From Fragilaria crotonensis (lineage: Eukaryota; Bacillariophyta; Fragilariophyceae; Fragilariales; Fragilariaceae), in NCBI GenBank assembly GCA_022925895.1, contig JAKSYS010000205.1:25425-89424 (forward strand): a stretch of DNA of 64,000 nucleotides. The letters are read 5' to 3'. Both the position numbers and the translations under genes were made by a program. This document shows, in pieces, positions 11,362 through 25,000 of the stretch. The number at the start of each line of letters is the position of its first letter. The stretch's first letter is position 1. The notes under the pieces were generated by a model. The model ran no database searches, had not been told where the DNA came from, and saw only the letters and a program-made list of their open reading frames with translations.

Positions 11362-14334
11362 CTATCTACCAAATTGTCCTTGACACTTGTGCGGTGTAAT
11401 CAACCTTCGTCGACTCATAGAACATCGATGGCCACTTGGACTTGTCAGTAACAACGATGACATCAGAGTCCATATCTGGACCTTGAAGAACAAAGCACAA
11501 GCCAACAACAGATTCAGAAGAAACAACATAAAACTCTTTCTTGAACGTCCACGCTGTGAACAAAAGGACTTACGCCCCGAAGGTTCACCGCAGCATTGAA
11601 TAATGAGGTCAAAGGTGGTGCTCTCAACACCGGCAATGCTGCTGTGGCGTGGTATGCAACTCACAACACGAGATGGGAATTCCGTCTCATTTCCATCATC
11701 ATCTTCGTAACGAATGAGAGCCCAATCATACCAGGAATATCCCTTTCCCCGGTAGTTTGGGTGGCAGCGAATGGATACCATCTTCTCGTCCGTTTCATCA
11801 TTATACTTATGATACTCTGTGCAGCACTTGACACTTCCCACTCCGTTGTCATCGAGATCGGAGTCACTGTAAGTCTGCAAGATGAAGAGCTCAAGATTAT
11901 CTTCCAGATTGATGGTTCCTTTTGTCTGAGTGTCAAAAACACTGTCTCGGCAGAGTTGATTCTCATGGGAAGGGTCAAGAAATGACCTGACGTAATACGA
12001 TGTCCCAGAACCTACTTCCCTTGTCGGAGGATCTGCAGCATCGTCAGCCAAATTGGCAACTCTGCCTTGCGACAATGTATTCAATTGAGGTGTTTTTTCA
12101 AACAGAGAATGCATGGTATCAATCACAAATGCATCTGCAATTCTTCTGCCACACTGCTGGTCTATGGTGTCGACGTTCTTCTGTGCCCGCCGACCAGGAC
12201 GTTTGGCATGAGCCTTGTGGTGTTCCTCAGGCCGGGAAGCATTGTAACCTCGCGGTGCACCAAACGTGCAAATAAAACGTACGATGTGCTTGATTTCATG
12301 GAATTTGGACACTTTCCATCCATTGCCTTTTTCTCTTGGAAGATAAGTTGTGATGAGCTTCATCAGAGAACAAATCGCAGCTTCGGCTTCAGTTGCCTCA
12401 TTGTGTGGGTCTCAATCTCCCAAAGGTGTACTGATCCAGCCATGCCTCAAAGCATAAAGGCTTTCCATCGTCCCCAACACCGCACGCAATTCCAACGCTG
12501 GAAAATTGTGCTCAAGAAAATCCAAACCTTGCATTCTGATGCGCATAATGAAGGACGAAATGAGGAACAAAGCACCTGACTGCTCTGAACATTCCACCAT
12601 GGTCAGGTTTGTTATTCCTCTGGAGAAATCAGTTCTGGGAAACGATGAGCGAATACTCTGACAGCATGTCTTGTCGAATACGTGAGCCATTCTGTCTAGA
12701 ATTGCAAGAGACTGTGCATTGAGACCTCTCTTGAAGCAATCGAGAACATACATGATGATGCCATGCTGAACGGTATGCATAACATCAACGACTGCACACA
12801 TGAAGATGCCATAGGGATTCTGCCCCATCTGAATGCGGTTGAACGCATTGTCACATTTATAGATTGAAAGCTGACGACGATCCTCTTGTGATCCGAATCG
12901 AGATACATGGTTGATTGTATCAGTTGATAAGAATGTGCACAGAACTTCGGGGGAATCAAGATCTTCATACAAACAATCACATGAACGGTGGTGACGCAAT
13001 GTACTGCTGTGATGGCCATTGACTCGGCAACAAAGTTGATCACCTTGCTTGCCATCATTGATGACAAATAAAAGGGGGCACACAACTTCAACAACAAACC
13101 ACCTGTCACCAAGTTTCAAAGGTACTCGTTGCAAACGATCATCTAAAGCAGCTTGCTTCACCCAACCTGCCATCATTACATCCATGACCTTATGGAAGTT
13201 ACGCGTTGTACGGCCTTTCTCTTGTGCACTTGCATTTGCGAAACTATTCATTGCTCCGGATCGCCCACGGTTCAGGTCAGGAACATAACCCATCAGACGC
13301 CATGCCTTGACATCACGACGTGCTTTCTCAGTGAAAAGAGATGTTGTGAACGACACTGGACAAATCTCAATGTGCCCCTTGCTGTCAATGGCAGTGCCAT
13401 CAAGATACATTATAATTGGAACAAGAAGCTGATTCTTCCCTTGCGCCAGTTCATTGTATAGCTCTCGGTAACGTGAACCGCTATTTGCCTCTCCAACTTT
13501 GCCATCACTTGGAATGTACATCGACATCGGATAATCCTTGTTGAGGACAAGATTTTCGGTTACCATCAATGACTCATCTTGCAGTAACGACAACAATGCA
13601 GGCACAAAATCAAAACAAATAATATCTTGAGGCTTTTCATGATCTTCCAGATTCACTTGCAATACCTTAGGGTCCTTGGTGCGAGTGCTTCAAAGCTTTG
13701 TACATCCATTGGATGTTGGCTTTCCTTGTTGTAGCTCTTGGATTGAAATCAAAGCCTTCTAATTTGGCATTGTACGCCCATTCTAGTACCTTCTGCAACA
13801 TGTAGTCAGGACATTGTGCATCCTCAAAAGCTTGAGGAGATTCACAATGTTTCGATGCTCAACATCGTGATGCAAAACCATTATTGCATGGCGCTCCGTA
13901 GCTCCAATGCGTTCCATCATGGCATGAAAAACTGGGCAAGATATCGCCACATCATCTAGCAGTTCCACAGTACAGCTGTTATCATCCCATTCAACCCTTT
14001 CATCGTCCATGAAATCATTGTCAGCGACATCATCAACATTAGCTGAATAGTCAAAAACTGCGTACGGTTCGTATGATGGAGGATCTGCACTCATAAAAGG
14101 ATTTAAGCGTGACGATTCAACACCATATCCCAGGCGCCGGCACCATGTACTCTCACGAGTTATGTTAACACTATCGGCAACGAGAGGCCTTGGTAACGAC
14201 ATGTACTCACGACATGGAGCACTTCGCCATAAATGCTGCCGAAGACCTCGTTCAGTTCTGAATGTTGTATAGCAGTTGATATTGAAGCACACGCAACCAG
14301 CATGGGGAGACGCTGCTTCATTGTTTCCTGACAT
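11362..14334 (-). pseudogene. Plavaka/CMC-like transposase
   Basis: ATG at 14334 (MSGNNEAASPHAGC) leads into an N-terminal C2H2-like finger (CFNINC…LRQHLWRSAPC) and then the catalytic core: VPIIMYLDGTAIDSKG, a shared AWRLMGYVPDLNRG block, and VICPLLFVINDGKQGDQLC-like metal-site segments. KFHEIKHIV…GAPRGYNASRPEEHHKAHAKRPGRRAQK, in short pieces, is typical of this superfamily's C-terminal part. Frames shift near 13830, 13672, 12410 and 11550, so it is not intact as sequenced. The family's usual Glu after DLMHAFQ appears as His here (VVDVMHTVQHG, about 12760-12780), which would abolish catalysis if real. Its 5' side is displaced by the non-LTR insertion at 14380. Confidence 0.8.
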
Positions 14335-14361
14335 GATGATCACTAAAGCAGATGGACTGCC

Positions 14362-14380
14362 ACCCTCGTTGTTTTTATCA
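14362..14380. repeat. Target-site duplication of LINE-A, left copy
   Basis: ACCCTCGTTGTTTTTATCA, identical to 30593-30611. Joining the flanks restores the 5' region of the CMC transposase gene. Confidence 0.92.
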
Positions 14381-14509
14381 AAAAAAAACACGAAATCTTT
14401 ATTTTACGTGTTGCCGCGATGTTCGTTGCTAAGAACATTCGACCCACACGACTGAACACCGCTTGTGTATAAACGACGTCCAATATGAAATGTCCGCAGT
14501 CGACGCGCC

Positions 14510-17500
14510 TTATCCCCCACCTGGGAAATACGACCTGATACTTCGCATCCCCGATTTCGCCCGCGCCTGTACTGTTCGTAGGTTGTCCCGTATTAGTTCC
14601 CCATGGACCGAGATCCAATTTCTTGTTGTCAGTAACGGTTCTTGCCTGTGTTCCTCTTCACTAGACCGCATAAGCCGCTGGACTGGTTCGTCTAAATGCT
14701 CCTTCATCCTGTATAAATCCGACAATGTGCGATCAACTTCATCACGGATGGCGGTACTCTTCGTTGAGGCATCCATACCGTGGACAGCCTGATTTCTCTG
14801 CTCCCAAAGTAAGTCCCAATGTTCCCAAACAACGCCAATAATGGTGGCTTGCCATTTGGCACCTGTGAATCGTTTATCATGCTTGTGTGGTGCTGACAGT
14901 GCATAATAGTCATCTTGTAATCGGCTCCATTCTTCGCTGAACCTCCCATTAAACACCTGCCGCCATCCGATGGCTGCTTGTTGGGCGCCCACTCGCCTTA
15001 TTTCTCGTGGGTGATCAGTCATGTTGATGCCATATTCGTCATCCTCAAACCATCGTGCAATAGCATGGAGGAGGAGTTGATGTAACTCCGGTCTCGTGTG
15101 ATGCTCTCGACACACCTTATCTAAGTGGCTCAAGAAGGTGGTTCGCCATGCCTGTCGCGAACTTGCCTGGCAACGTAGAACGTGATCTCTTGTTTCACTA
15201 TGCTGCTTGCACAATGGGCAAAGTTGTCGACGGTGGTCGTGTCTGTGAACGGTTGCGTTCACCGGCAAAATATCATGGACCAATTTTGTATAGTGAACTC
15301 GGCGGTGAAGGTTTTTCCGGAGAGCTTGTCCATGCGCTTCCCAATTGATAGTCCGCATGACAGAGGGTGACCAGTGATTCTTGGTAGCGATATGTTGCAA
15401 AAGTGGTTCTCTGGTGGCTGCCTGTCGGAGGGTAGCTTCATGATGCGAAGTAATAGTCCCCGCTTGGGTAAGGATGTGTACTCTCGTGTGGGGCATGAGG
15501 AAGACGTACGGTCGTATGGCCCCGTGTAAACATTGATATTTTGAAGCCTGATGATCGGCGTCGACGTTGAGTTGAGCAAGCAGCGAGAGATTTCTATACG
15601 GGGTGTGGAGATCTTGGTGGCCGCGAACATGTTGTAATTTCATACCAGGTAGTTGCTTCAATGATTCCTGGAGTTCAATCAGGACGTCCCAATCGGCAGA
15701 CATAACGTCCAGAGTTTTCCACTCCCCTTGATACAACCGTATACTTTCCGGAGACGTTGGATTCGGCACTTCGATGCTTTGTTGAAGGGTATCAAGAACA
15801 CTTTGGCTATCAGTCGCGATGACCCCATTCCAGTCATCAAAATGACCTGTGAAGTCTCCCAGACGTGCTAAGAAGCGCGTTACAGCCAGCATTCCAAAGG
15901 CTTCTGCTCGGAATGCACTGGCTGTTGCTCCTCGTGCAGGTCCCATCCCTGTTGCCATTCGCTCTCCGCGGTCATCACTGAGCATCCAACCAAACGCTCC
16001 ATGTGTACCATACTTCTCGGAGCCGTCGCTGACAACACGCACTCCATGGGACAATGCCACCGAAATCGAGTAAGGATCAAGAAACAGCTCGGTGTGTTGA
16101 AGGAGGTCGCTTTCCCATGGTTCTAAGTCTGCAATGAACTCTGCAAATGTTGATATGATGTGTGTCTTTACCGTCGGTTGAATCAAACTCTGAGCTGCCT
16201 GAATCCATCGTTCCAGCCCGACATATTGTATTTCCATCGGTGCACTCCGTGACGGCAGCTGGTCCCACCGTACTATTGTGGTAGTTGACACAAATGTATT
16301 GTCTTTGTGTGATGATCGTCGACACATCAGGTAATCCCCGGTGGGTTGTCGGACGAAAGCTTTGGCCTTATGCTTGTATGCTACGTGGGCCATACGGTGA
16401 CGATGGATTGGTAGGAGCCACTTCCCGAGGGGTTGATGTAACATCCCATCCGAGGTGCACCACAACCTAGAAGCTTTCCGCCATAACTTCCACTCTGCTT
16501 CTCCTGGATTATCCTGTTGGATCCAGGGGCCCGAATATCGCGATGAATGGCTGGAAGGAGACCAGTCAACGTGAAATCCTCAACCTTGTCACCCGTGATG
16601 ATAGCTACGTCCGCGACTGTGGTTGCTCGTAAATAAAGTCTGCAATAGTTAATTCGTTTGATTTCCGAGGCGGTGAACTGCTGAGACTGCATGACGAGCT
16701 CCATGAGGAAGGTATCGTGCTGCCGTTGAAGCACCGGCAACCCAGGTTTATCGAGGTGCATGGACGCAGAGATTGACGCCAAGAATTCGCGGAGGGATGT
16801 AATCCATTTTGATTCTAGATGGGGCAACAGTGATGTCACATCTTCCAAGATGGAAACGGATGTTCCAACTGCTTGCTGGAACCAGTGCAGGGCGATTCGT
16901 AGTAATTTCCCCGACTGTGTTTGAGATCGCCACTGCGTGAGGAACATTTTGATCTGTCCGAGCCCTTGTTGATGATACAAGTGTCGAAAGTTGGCGCCGC
17001 CCAGTTCGAGCGGACCAAATATAATCTCTCGCTTGGTATTCCGGTTGAACCCACATCGCGCGATGATAATGGCTAGGGACTTCCGCTGGATTGACTCAAG
17101 TGCTTTCTTGGATAACGAAGAGCACGCCAAAGGGTAAGAAGCGCTCGGAAGAAAACACGCGAAGTAGTACGTCCACGCCTCCCGTCTGGTCAGGGGCACG
17201 TCAAAGAAAGGTCGTATTCACGTCACATATGTCGCGAAGTTTCTTTGCTTGTTTAACTTGTGTGCCGGCTGGTTCTTTGTAGTGACCCAACGTCTTGTGG
17301 GCAGTATATGGTGACAGCACTGTAATTTTTTGCGGTTGCTCGTCCCGTCCGTCCTGCACAATGAGTAAGGCTTGTTCGTCTTTTGTAACTGGTACTAAAA
17401 CCGGGGCGCCTTGGAGCGAAAACTTCCACTGAAGAACATGGCTAGAACATTTAGACATTTCAAGGGCTCCACCGCTGGCTTCAAGGAGACGGGACCATGC

Positions 17501-20492
17501 ATTGACGTTGGATCGAGTTTGCTGAAGTAGAGTTGTTACGGTGTCTGGTGTTTCGTTGTTTTGAAACAAGTTGGTTTGGCCGTTACAATCATCGACAAAC
17601 CCGATCATTCCCAATGTAACATTTTCGTCACCATTTGGGTTTGAATATGTCGCCGGATACGAAATGGTCTCATAACTGTCAAAAAGTAGACTCGACAAGA
17701 AACACCAAATTGCAGGAGAGTTTGCGCTGCCTTGACCGGTACCGTACACGGGTTCATCGCGAGTGTGCGAGTAACCTGAAGGTGCAATTCCCATCTCGGT
17801 ACGAATCTTGTATTCCGCTTTTTGGAGCGTCTTAGCATTCATTTGGGTGACTGTTGGAGATACTCCGAACTTGCGACTTGCTAGCATCGCGACGCTGGGA
17901 ATGATACGATCATAGCATGCCATAGCGTCATAGTTGGTGAGAACTAGGGACTTCCGAGTAGCTCTGGAGATTTCACATTGCATTTCCTCGATGAAAACGG
18001 GGTCGTATGCACTTCTACCAGCTCTAGATCCGTACTGCCCCTCATTTAACATGCGAAGGTCTTCGGCTTGATGCATGGCCGCTCGCCACTTTATCCCAAG
18101 GCATAAATTGAAGTCGGCTTCATAGATGTGAATGACTCTTGTGCGGTGGATCCGTACGTTGTCGGCGTCCTTGAATAGAATGGTATTTGCGACGGTTTGC
18201 CAACGTTTGTATGAATAACCTCTTTCGAGAGCATAATTCATAAGAAGTAGATGGACTCGGCGAATTTCTGTCTGGATTCGGTCAAGTTCCTCCCGTTGAG
18301 ATTTGAATTCGCTTGTTAACATATCCTCAGGCAAGGTTGTGGAGAAGGAGTGTCGGGCTACCAAGGCTTTATAGTGACCCAAATGAAGTCCAGATGGAGA
18401 AGTTGTTGTGCTCTCGGTCCAAATCTTAAGTTTCTGAATGAAGTCTTCATCTGAGATGGTTGGGAACGAAGGAGTCGCCATCATTTCGGAACTCTGTTGT
18501 AGATGCTGTAGTAACAAGCGTACATTGTCGTCGTATCCGCTGATGTCGTACGTACCAGACAAGATCGCCGCCCCTGCGTCGGTATGTCCTGTAAAACCGA
18601 GATGTTCCCGAGAGAGGATCCACTGTAAACGGTGTTCCATGCGCTTGGCCAAAGTGTACTTTGTTTCGGCGTTGAAGATGAGAGAGTATCTCTGATGGGA
18701 TGTCAAGTTGTCGCCATTCGCTGCATGTCTTTGGGTCCTGTTCCGGATGTAGAGGTATTTCGATACGGGTGATGCCTCGCTTATCCTGGGTTCGTCGCGC
18801 AAATTTCAATTTGCGAAATACCTGTTTGATGTCTTCCGTTTTTTTTTAATTCGCCTGATGTCTCTTGCTTTGTGTCGATCGAGGGGATTCGAGGAAGAAT
18901 CCAACTGCTTCAACTGTAGTACTCGTTCCTCGTCTCTCCTTGAGTAGCTTGCCGCGACGAGGTGTTTCACATCTTTCACAGCTTGTCTTAACATCTGGGA
19001 GCATGCACTCTGAGTGAGCGGAAGTGTAATATTAGAATCTAATCTGTGTAAACCCTGAACTGTAGTCACTGGTAATGCTAGTCCCGTCCTCATTGCAGAC
19101 AATACTTGCGATAGGTATTTGCATTTTTTCCGAGCTTGTGCTAAAGTGACAGACCACGCCGGTTCACCATAGTGTTTCAGCGTTTTTTCAGCCGCAAGAC
19201 TTGCTTCCCGAAGGTCCTTATCCAATCGTTCCGCGAATGCGTGTCGATCGCCCGGTAATGTTAAGGTTTCTGCTCGAGCGAATGCATTGTGGTTTTCCAT
19301 AATTCGATACTTCTCTCTCAAATATGCAGTTGTCTGCACAATGTTTTTTGTATGAAGCATACGTGGGACGCGCTTTGACAGACTTTGGGTCTCGCTTCCG
19401 AACAACGTGGATGTTTTGAAGTCGATGAAGTATGCGCGATGATCTGATTGAATACGTGCGTTAAAGGCTTCGAAGCCTACATACATGACTGACCTTGCAA
19501 CTTCTGGGGTACCTAGTGCGTAGTCGATGCATTTCCTTCCTCTAGCGTACGTTGCCGGTAGGGGGTTTGGATATTGAGTGGACATAATATGTTGTAAATC
19601 CAATTGCATCGCGAGATTCGATATTCCTTGTGGGTCGGAGCCAAACACCTCGTTGAAATCACCTAGAAGTAAGAGTTCCATTCCTTGAGATCGTTTTCCC
19701 TCAACGCTTCATGAAGATCGCGCTTAAATGCTCTGCGCGGGTCTGTCAACGGGTCTTTTTGTCGAAGAAGCAGATTGTGTTGTTGGCTAGCAGCGGTGGT
19801 ATATCCTAATTGGGTCTGCTTGTAAATCACTTGATAACATGAGAACACAGCAATTGTACGACCATTATTCCCTTGGAGATCTTGTGAGACCCATCGACCC
19901 CATTTGTCGCTGGCTTGGTTGCTTACTCTCCCAGTTAGATCGCGATTTGTAACCATCATAGTTCCTCCAGGTTTGTAATACGAATTAAAGGAAATTGAGA
20001 TGATCCAAAGATGATTCTCGCCCTCTCCCAGTGTTGATTGGTCGTGTCATAAAGAGCTTGCTTGACTGCGTATTGGCACGTATCAAGATTGATTTCCTGA
20101 CCACAAAAAAGATCGGCATCCACTTCTTTTATGGTTTTGCAGATATCATCGTATTGACCTCCTCGATGATCGAGGTGGATACCATTGACGTTTGCAGAAT
20201 ATATTCTTGTGCAATCCGTTCGTTTGTTCAGTAGCGGATCTCCCCAATGGGTGTTTGTCCGAGCATTCCGACGCGAGAGAATTGTTGCCCTTCGTGGTGG
20301 TGGATCGTTTGAACTTGCGAGTCGATCGCGTCGAAAGATAGACTGCTGCCAGAGGACTTGAGCATGTTGCAATCGGCTCGAGGGATCTGTGCTTGCGGCC
20401 ATAGGGTGTGCGTTTAGATGGCCGTCTTGGTCGCTATTTATGTCCTGCAGCGACCCCATAACAGGTTGCGGTACGTGCGCTTCACCTGACAT
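14510..20492 (-). pseudogene. LINE-A ORF2: APE endonuclease, reverse transcriptase, RNase H, zinc knuckle
   Basis: ATG at 20492 overlaps the ORF1 stop (TGA 20484-20482). Domains in order: an apurinic-type endonuclease with SANVNGIHLD, GDFNEVFG and IQSDHRAYFIDF; a reverse transcriptase with a shared SPSGLHLGHYKAL motif, YDAMACYDRI, GTGQGSANSPAIW and the catalytic FVDDCN; an RNase H with VVSDGSEKYGTHGAFGW, FRAEAF, ATDSQS and VDADHQAS; and a C-terminal CPLCKQHSETRDHVLRC knuckle. It makes target-primed cDNA of its own RNA. Frames shift near 16.45, 17.2, 18.8, 19.67 and 19.96 kb, so it is broken as sequenced. Confidence 0.88.
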
Positions 20493-22669
20493 GATGCTCA
20501 CGGCCGGCAACCTGTTCTCCGGGCTTCGGTTGAACAAGGTTATTCTGGTCCCCTTGGCTGGGACTATTTGCCTTAATCATCATCTCTGTGTGAGGATCGG
20601 CATGCTTATGCACCACTATGGGTGAATCGACTTCTGAAGTCGGCTGTTGCTGTTGTTCGATGATGTCTTGCATCTCTACTTCCGAAAACTCATCATCCGC
20701 GAGGACGCCAGGGGTTACTTCATAAGGAGAGACATGAGGTGCTTTACTTGGAGTATCTTCATCAATCTGGCTGTCTGGTGGCATGCCGACATCATCCATT
20801 GCAATATGGTAGCGGTGTCTCGGATCATCTGGATATTCGGGGGGGCTCTCATGAATAGGAGACCAGAGTTGTCGCCTGTGGAACGGGGATTGGGGAGGAG
20901 TATGGGAAGTCGAATTAAGATCACTCAGAAAACTGGAATCTTGGTCGGAGTCCGCCATGTGATGTTTGTCGTCGCGTTCGAACGGTTGTTTTATGGGTGT
21001 GTTCTTCCGTGCGCGTTTTTTATAGACATCTCCTTGGAGCGTGTCTGATGGAATTCCGGACGTGTTGGGTTTGTCATCGTCAAGTTGCTCGGTGTCGTCT
21101 TCGGCTTTGGTCAAGTCGACAATGTCCATTGCTGTACGTTTCCCGCTTGATTGAAGCAATGGTTGATCTCCCTGGTGACTTTGATGGGGATGGAAGGTGC
21201 TACCTCGTTCCGGGAGACTGGTGCTCACAGGAGAGTCGATCCGTTGTGCAACTTCTCGGCGTGTTGCAGCTGCAATTTCCTGGGAATGGGGGTTTGTGTG
21301 AATGACTCGAGCGAACATATCAGTTAAGATCTGCATTTGGCGGGTCTGGTTTTCCATGAACGTTACCATGCCCGGGGGTTCCGTTTGCACTGGTGGAATT
21401 GGGCGTTGACGTAGGCCGTCATTTATCTGGGTTGTGATTTGTTCCTGAACCTGTTGTTGTTGTCGAATGGACTGAAGCTCAAAATCTCTGCGTTGCTCAG
21501 CAAGTTGTCTTTCGAAATCCAGCCGTTGCTGTTGGGCCTGTTGTTCCATCTCCATTCGTTGTTGTTGAGCTTGTGTTTCCAGTTCGAGACGTTGTTTTTG
21601 TACTTGCTGTTCCATTTCCATCCGTTGTTTTGCCACTAAAAGCTCCATTTCGCGTTGTTGACGTTCCGATTGACGTTCCATCTCAATTTGTTGCTGAGCC
21701 ATTTGAAGTTCCAATTCATGGCGTTGTTTCTCCGCTTTGAGTTCCATTTCATGTTGCTGGGATTTCTTGGATTCTTCTATCACGGTTAACTTATTGCGCA
21801 ATTCTACTTCGGCTTTACTTGAGGCAAGTTCAGCCATGTAGTCATCCGTAAGTTGCGATTCCGTTGTGACTGTTGGTGTTTTTACCGATTGACGACTTGT
21901 AATGGATCCTCGATGAGCTCGTTGTGCCCACGTAAGATTTTGTCCGACTAAATTTGCAAGTGGGCTATCCGATATATCAATGATGTTCTGAACGGTGCCG
22001 TTTAAGAATTCATCAGAGATAGTAGTATCATACGACATAGCTGTGTTCACGCTTGCTGACAGGTACGTATTTTCCCCACTAGAAAGGTCATCTAACAGAA
22101 TAGGTGCCACCGTCGGTGGGTTTGCAAATTTCGAGTTCAATTGCTTTGCATCGACTTCGACGTGGTTGTCGAACCATTGTGGAAGCTTCTGCATCAGCTG
22201 TGTCCGCGCTGCATGAAAATTCTTTTTATGGACGAGAACTTTGTGTCTTCCGTCGTCGTTTGTTTTGGATGTTGGGTACGTATCGATCACACCTTCGACA
22301 GCTTTGATATGTTCTTCGAGGTAGTACATTGCATCGGAACCAATATTCTGCAAAATGATAACATGGTGGCTCGAGAGAATTTTTGTCTGCTGTAGAATTA
22401 CTCGGAGATATGCCTCAGGGTGCTTGGACTTCATTTGGAATTGAATAAACACTGGGGTATCGCGATATGCTTGTTTTAAAGGTTCAGCAACTCCACCGAA
22501 TTCTTTTTCTCTGTTTCAAATGCATACGCTTTAGTTTTCAACACCGAGTTCTTTACTGCTATATGCGGTGTGATGAATGCCATGTGAAACTTTGGTATCT
22601 TCGTGCGAGGAGGAAGGTTTTTCTTAAGATCTTGCATCACCTTCTCCTGAGCTTGAGGAATATCATAGT
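20482..22669 (-). pseudogene. LINE-A ORF1, C-terminal part (glutamine-rich coiled coil)
   Basis: A long Gln/Glu/Met/Arg-rich heptad region (about 21430-21780; repeated QQRMEMEQQ and QRLELE units) predicts a coiled coil, as in many LINE ORF1 proteins that form RNA-binding oligomers. The part before it is separated by the Copia element. When the Copia element is removed the frame continues from 29915. A 1-nt loss in an A-run near 22510 gives a frameshift. The stop overlaps the ORF2 start. Confidence 0.8.
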
Positions 22670-22674
22670 ATTGG

Positions 22675-23085
22675 TGTCAGTGCATATTTCATTCTTGCTT
22701 CTGTGCAATCGTCTAATCGCGCACAGTCTACTATCTACAGTCGTTGACATGCATGACGCATGTGCAACTCCGACTAGTTTAGCTTAAGGCCGATGTACTC
22801 CATCGGCTCACAACTTTAACTTAGCCTAAAACTATTACCTCCACTGCATTCTTGCCGGTCTACGATCGTAAGGGTGAAGAGGTACAGTTGTTGCTTCGTC
22901 CCCATCTATAACTCACGACATCACTATCACCGACACCCTCGCCACTGCGTACCTCGTCGGATATCGCCGCTCTTCCGTTCATTGTGCTGTCGTGTTCTCC
23001 TCTTCTGTTTCTGACGGTCTCGCACTAACTCGACTCCCAAGCGAGCCAACGTATGTGAAGCTGCCGTACTAGAGAGGGTCTCACA
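22675..23085 (+). repeat. Copia 5' LTR
   Basis: 411 bp, TG…CA termini, near-identical to 29498-29909. Confidence 0.95.
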
Positions 23086-23097
23086 GGTTATGAGCCC
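23086..23097 (+). promoter_or_regulatory. Primer-binding site matching the initiator-Met tRNA anticodon region
   Basis: GGTTATGAGCCC directly abuts the LTR. It is complementary to the anticodon stem-loop GGGCUCAUAACC of initiator tRNA-Met, not to a tRNA 3' end. Drosophila copia uses a half-tRNA-iMet primer in the same way. Confidence 0.8.
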
Positions 23098-23244
23098 AAA
23101 CGTATACGATTGAATTCTGCGCCACTCCGAATAAGTCTGCGTTCTCTCGTGTTCTTTGTGTCGTACGATACCAAGAACCACGTTACCACTCCGATTCGGA
23201 ATCATCCATCCAGGACCGCATATTTCTGAAGACCTGATATTAAC

Positions 23245-25000
23245 ATGTCAGACGCAGGGGAGCTCCGGCACGATGATGACTGTCTCGTTGTCACCATCGA
23301 CATTGTGGACTGCCCAATGGCGGAAATCCCACTCACAGAAGTCTTCAACGTCCTTACGAAGACACTTCTTGACAACTACCACGACGTGATCCGCGATTCG
23401 GTCCTCCAACAACTCCAAGATACCACCTGGCTCTCGGAGGATTTGATACCTTTGCTGACGGACTCTGGTTTCGGCATGTATCACGCCCGTGATCGCAATC
23501 ACATCATCTCGTTGCGAAAGCCTGCATTGCAGCGCTTGATCAACCAGCGCCTCAAAGATCGCTCTCGTCCTTCGGACCTCGTCCATGTCCCTGTCCTGAT
23601 CCGTTTTCTTATGTCTGCGATCGACATTCCGAAACCACCAGGATCCTCGGTTGCTTCCGATAGCGTACACGAGAGCCGTTCCCGGCACTCCCGACGAGGA
23701 GGGCCGCCATCGGTAATCGACACATCCGTACATGTCGACACGCCACCTGTTCCCGCTACCACGGAAGAAGATCATCCCCCCGCCAAGTGTCAACGTCGAT
23801 ACTAGCGACGATCCTGTCATCACCGTCCCGACCTTTCGAGGACAACCGGTCGATACCCGACCCACCGGTGGCCACGGGCCACCAATGGCCGCTGATCGCT
23901 TTCAGAGTCCACCCGACGCGGTCCCGCCTCGCCCGTTATTCAATTCCGCAGCGACAAATCGTACGGGAACGTTGACCCGTACGCCTACTCGCATGCACCC
24001 TTTTTCAGCCGAAGTGACCTTCGGTGCCGAATCTTTTTGAAGATTACATGTGCCAATTCATGTGTGGCGAGGTAAAGTTCAAAGACTTCCGAAAAGCGAG
24101 CATTCCAAAATTCGATTCGTCCAAAAACGATTCATTCGTTCATTGGTACAAATTATTTTGCTCCACTTGCCTTCAATGGGGAGTGTGGTGCCCACCATAT
24201 GAATCGGCACAAGAGGATTCGATTCATGGAAAATGGTGGCTTTGGCTTCCTGCGTCCGTCCGCGAGAAGGACTCATTCATGTCGGGGTTAATCTACACCG
24301 CCCTCACTCAAGAATCAACCTTCCCGAATGGTTCACGAGAACAGAGCGCCGTTGAAGGCTGCCCTCCCAAGCAGGATATCACGTGGTGTATTCATTGTTC
24401 CGCCTACATCATCCCCTTCTCCATTCAGTGTTCTCAACTGCTAGCGAAATCCTCGCCAGCGTCGTACCGAACCATTCAGTTTGTACATCCGTCGGCTTCA
24501 AGACTTCATGGTGCGCGAGCGTCAAGCCACTCGCACGTACACCGAATCAGAGGCTCTCGACCTTTCGGTCCGCAATCTGACGTCCGAATGGCGTCCCGAG
24601 ATCCGACGTTTAGTCGAACGCGATAAGCGCACTGGACACGATGGTGCGCTTCCGTTCAAACTCTCGTTGGCGCAACTCGCAACGACGTTCGTCGAGTATG
24701 CATCCGAAATCGGCCGCGACCCACCGTCCTCGCAGCAGTCGTCAACGGAAGGACGCCGACGTCCATCATCCGACGCATTGAAACCGCGTCGCCTGACTTC
24801 TCGTCGTCCATGTCCGAAGCGACCCTCGACGACGAGGAGATCAACCTGATGGTTCGCGCCATTTCCCAGAACCAAGATGCATCTTCTGTTTGTCTTGGTT
24901 GCCATTTGCCAGGTCATAAATTGGAGGACTGCAATCGCTTCGTTGACTACATTGTCGCCGAAGGGTTGGCACAACGCAATCCTCAGCTCAAGGCGCAGAT
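23245..25000 (+). pseudogene. Copia Gag
   Basis: ATG at 23245. The acidic N-terminal region is followed by a basic/Pro-rich stretch, then a capsid-like segment (FEDYMCQFMCGEVKFKDFRK; NDSFVHWYKLF). The nucleocapsid zinc knuckle CLGCHLPGHKLEDC (CX2CX4HX4C) lies near 24894. The frame shifts near 23800, 24040, 24500 and 24830. Confidence 0.85.

Larger units (their letters stand above)
4906..14380. mobile_element. CMC/Plavaka-like DNA transposon, left part
   Basis: The left terminus begins CATCAGGGAC at 4906. The right terminus (ending 31155) is its inverted repeat, with 27 of the first 29 and 31 of the first 35 positions identical. The duplicated target is CG (4904-4905 and 31156-31157); the uninterrupted helicase copy E6 shows the empty site with a single CG. 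Net length is about 10.0 kb once the nested non-LTR/Copia block is removed. It carries three genes: an RGG-type spliced gene, a dioxygenase-like gene and a transposase. The 2-bp duplication and C-A-starting ends fit the CMC group. Confidence 0.85.

Noticed and set aside
20482-22452. Stand-alone host coiled-coil gene
   Set aside because: Removal of Copia joins it to the upstream fragment at 29910-30513, and it overlaps LINE-A ORF2, so it is ORF1 of the LINE.
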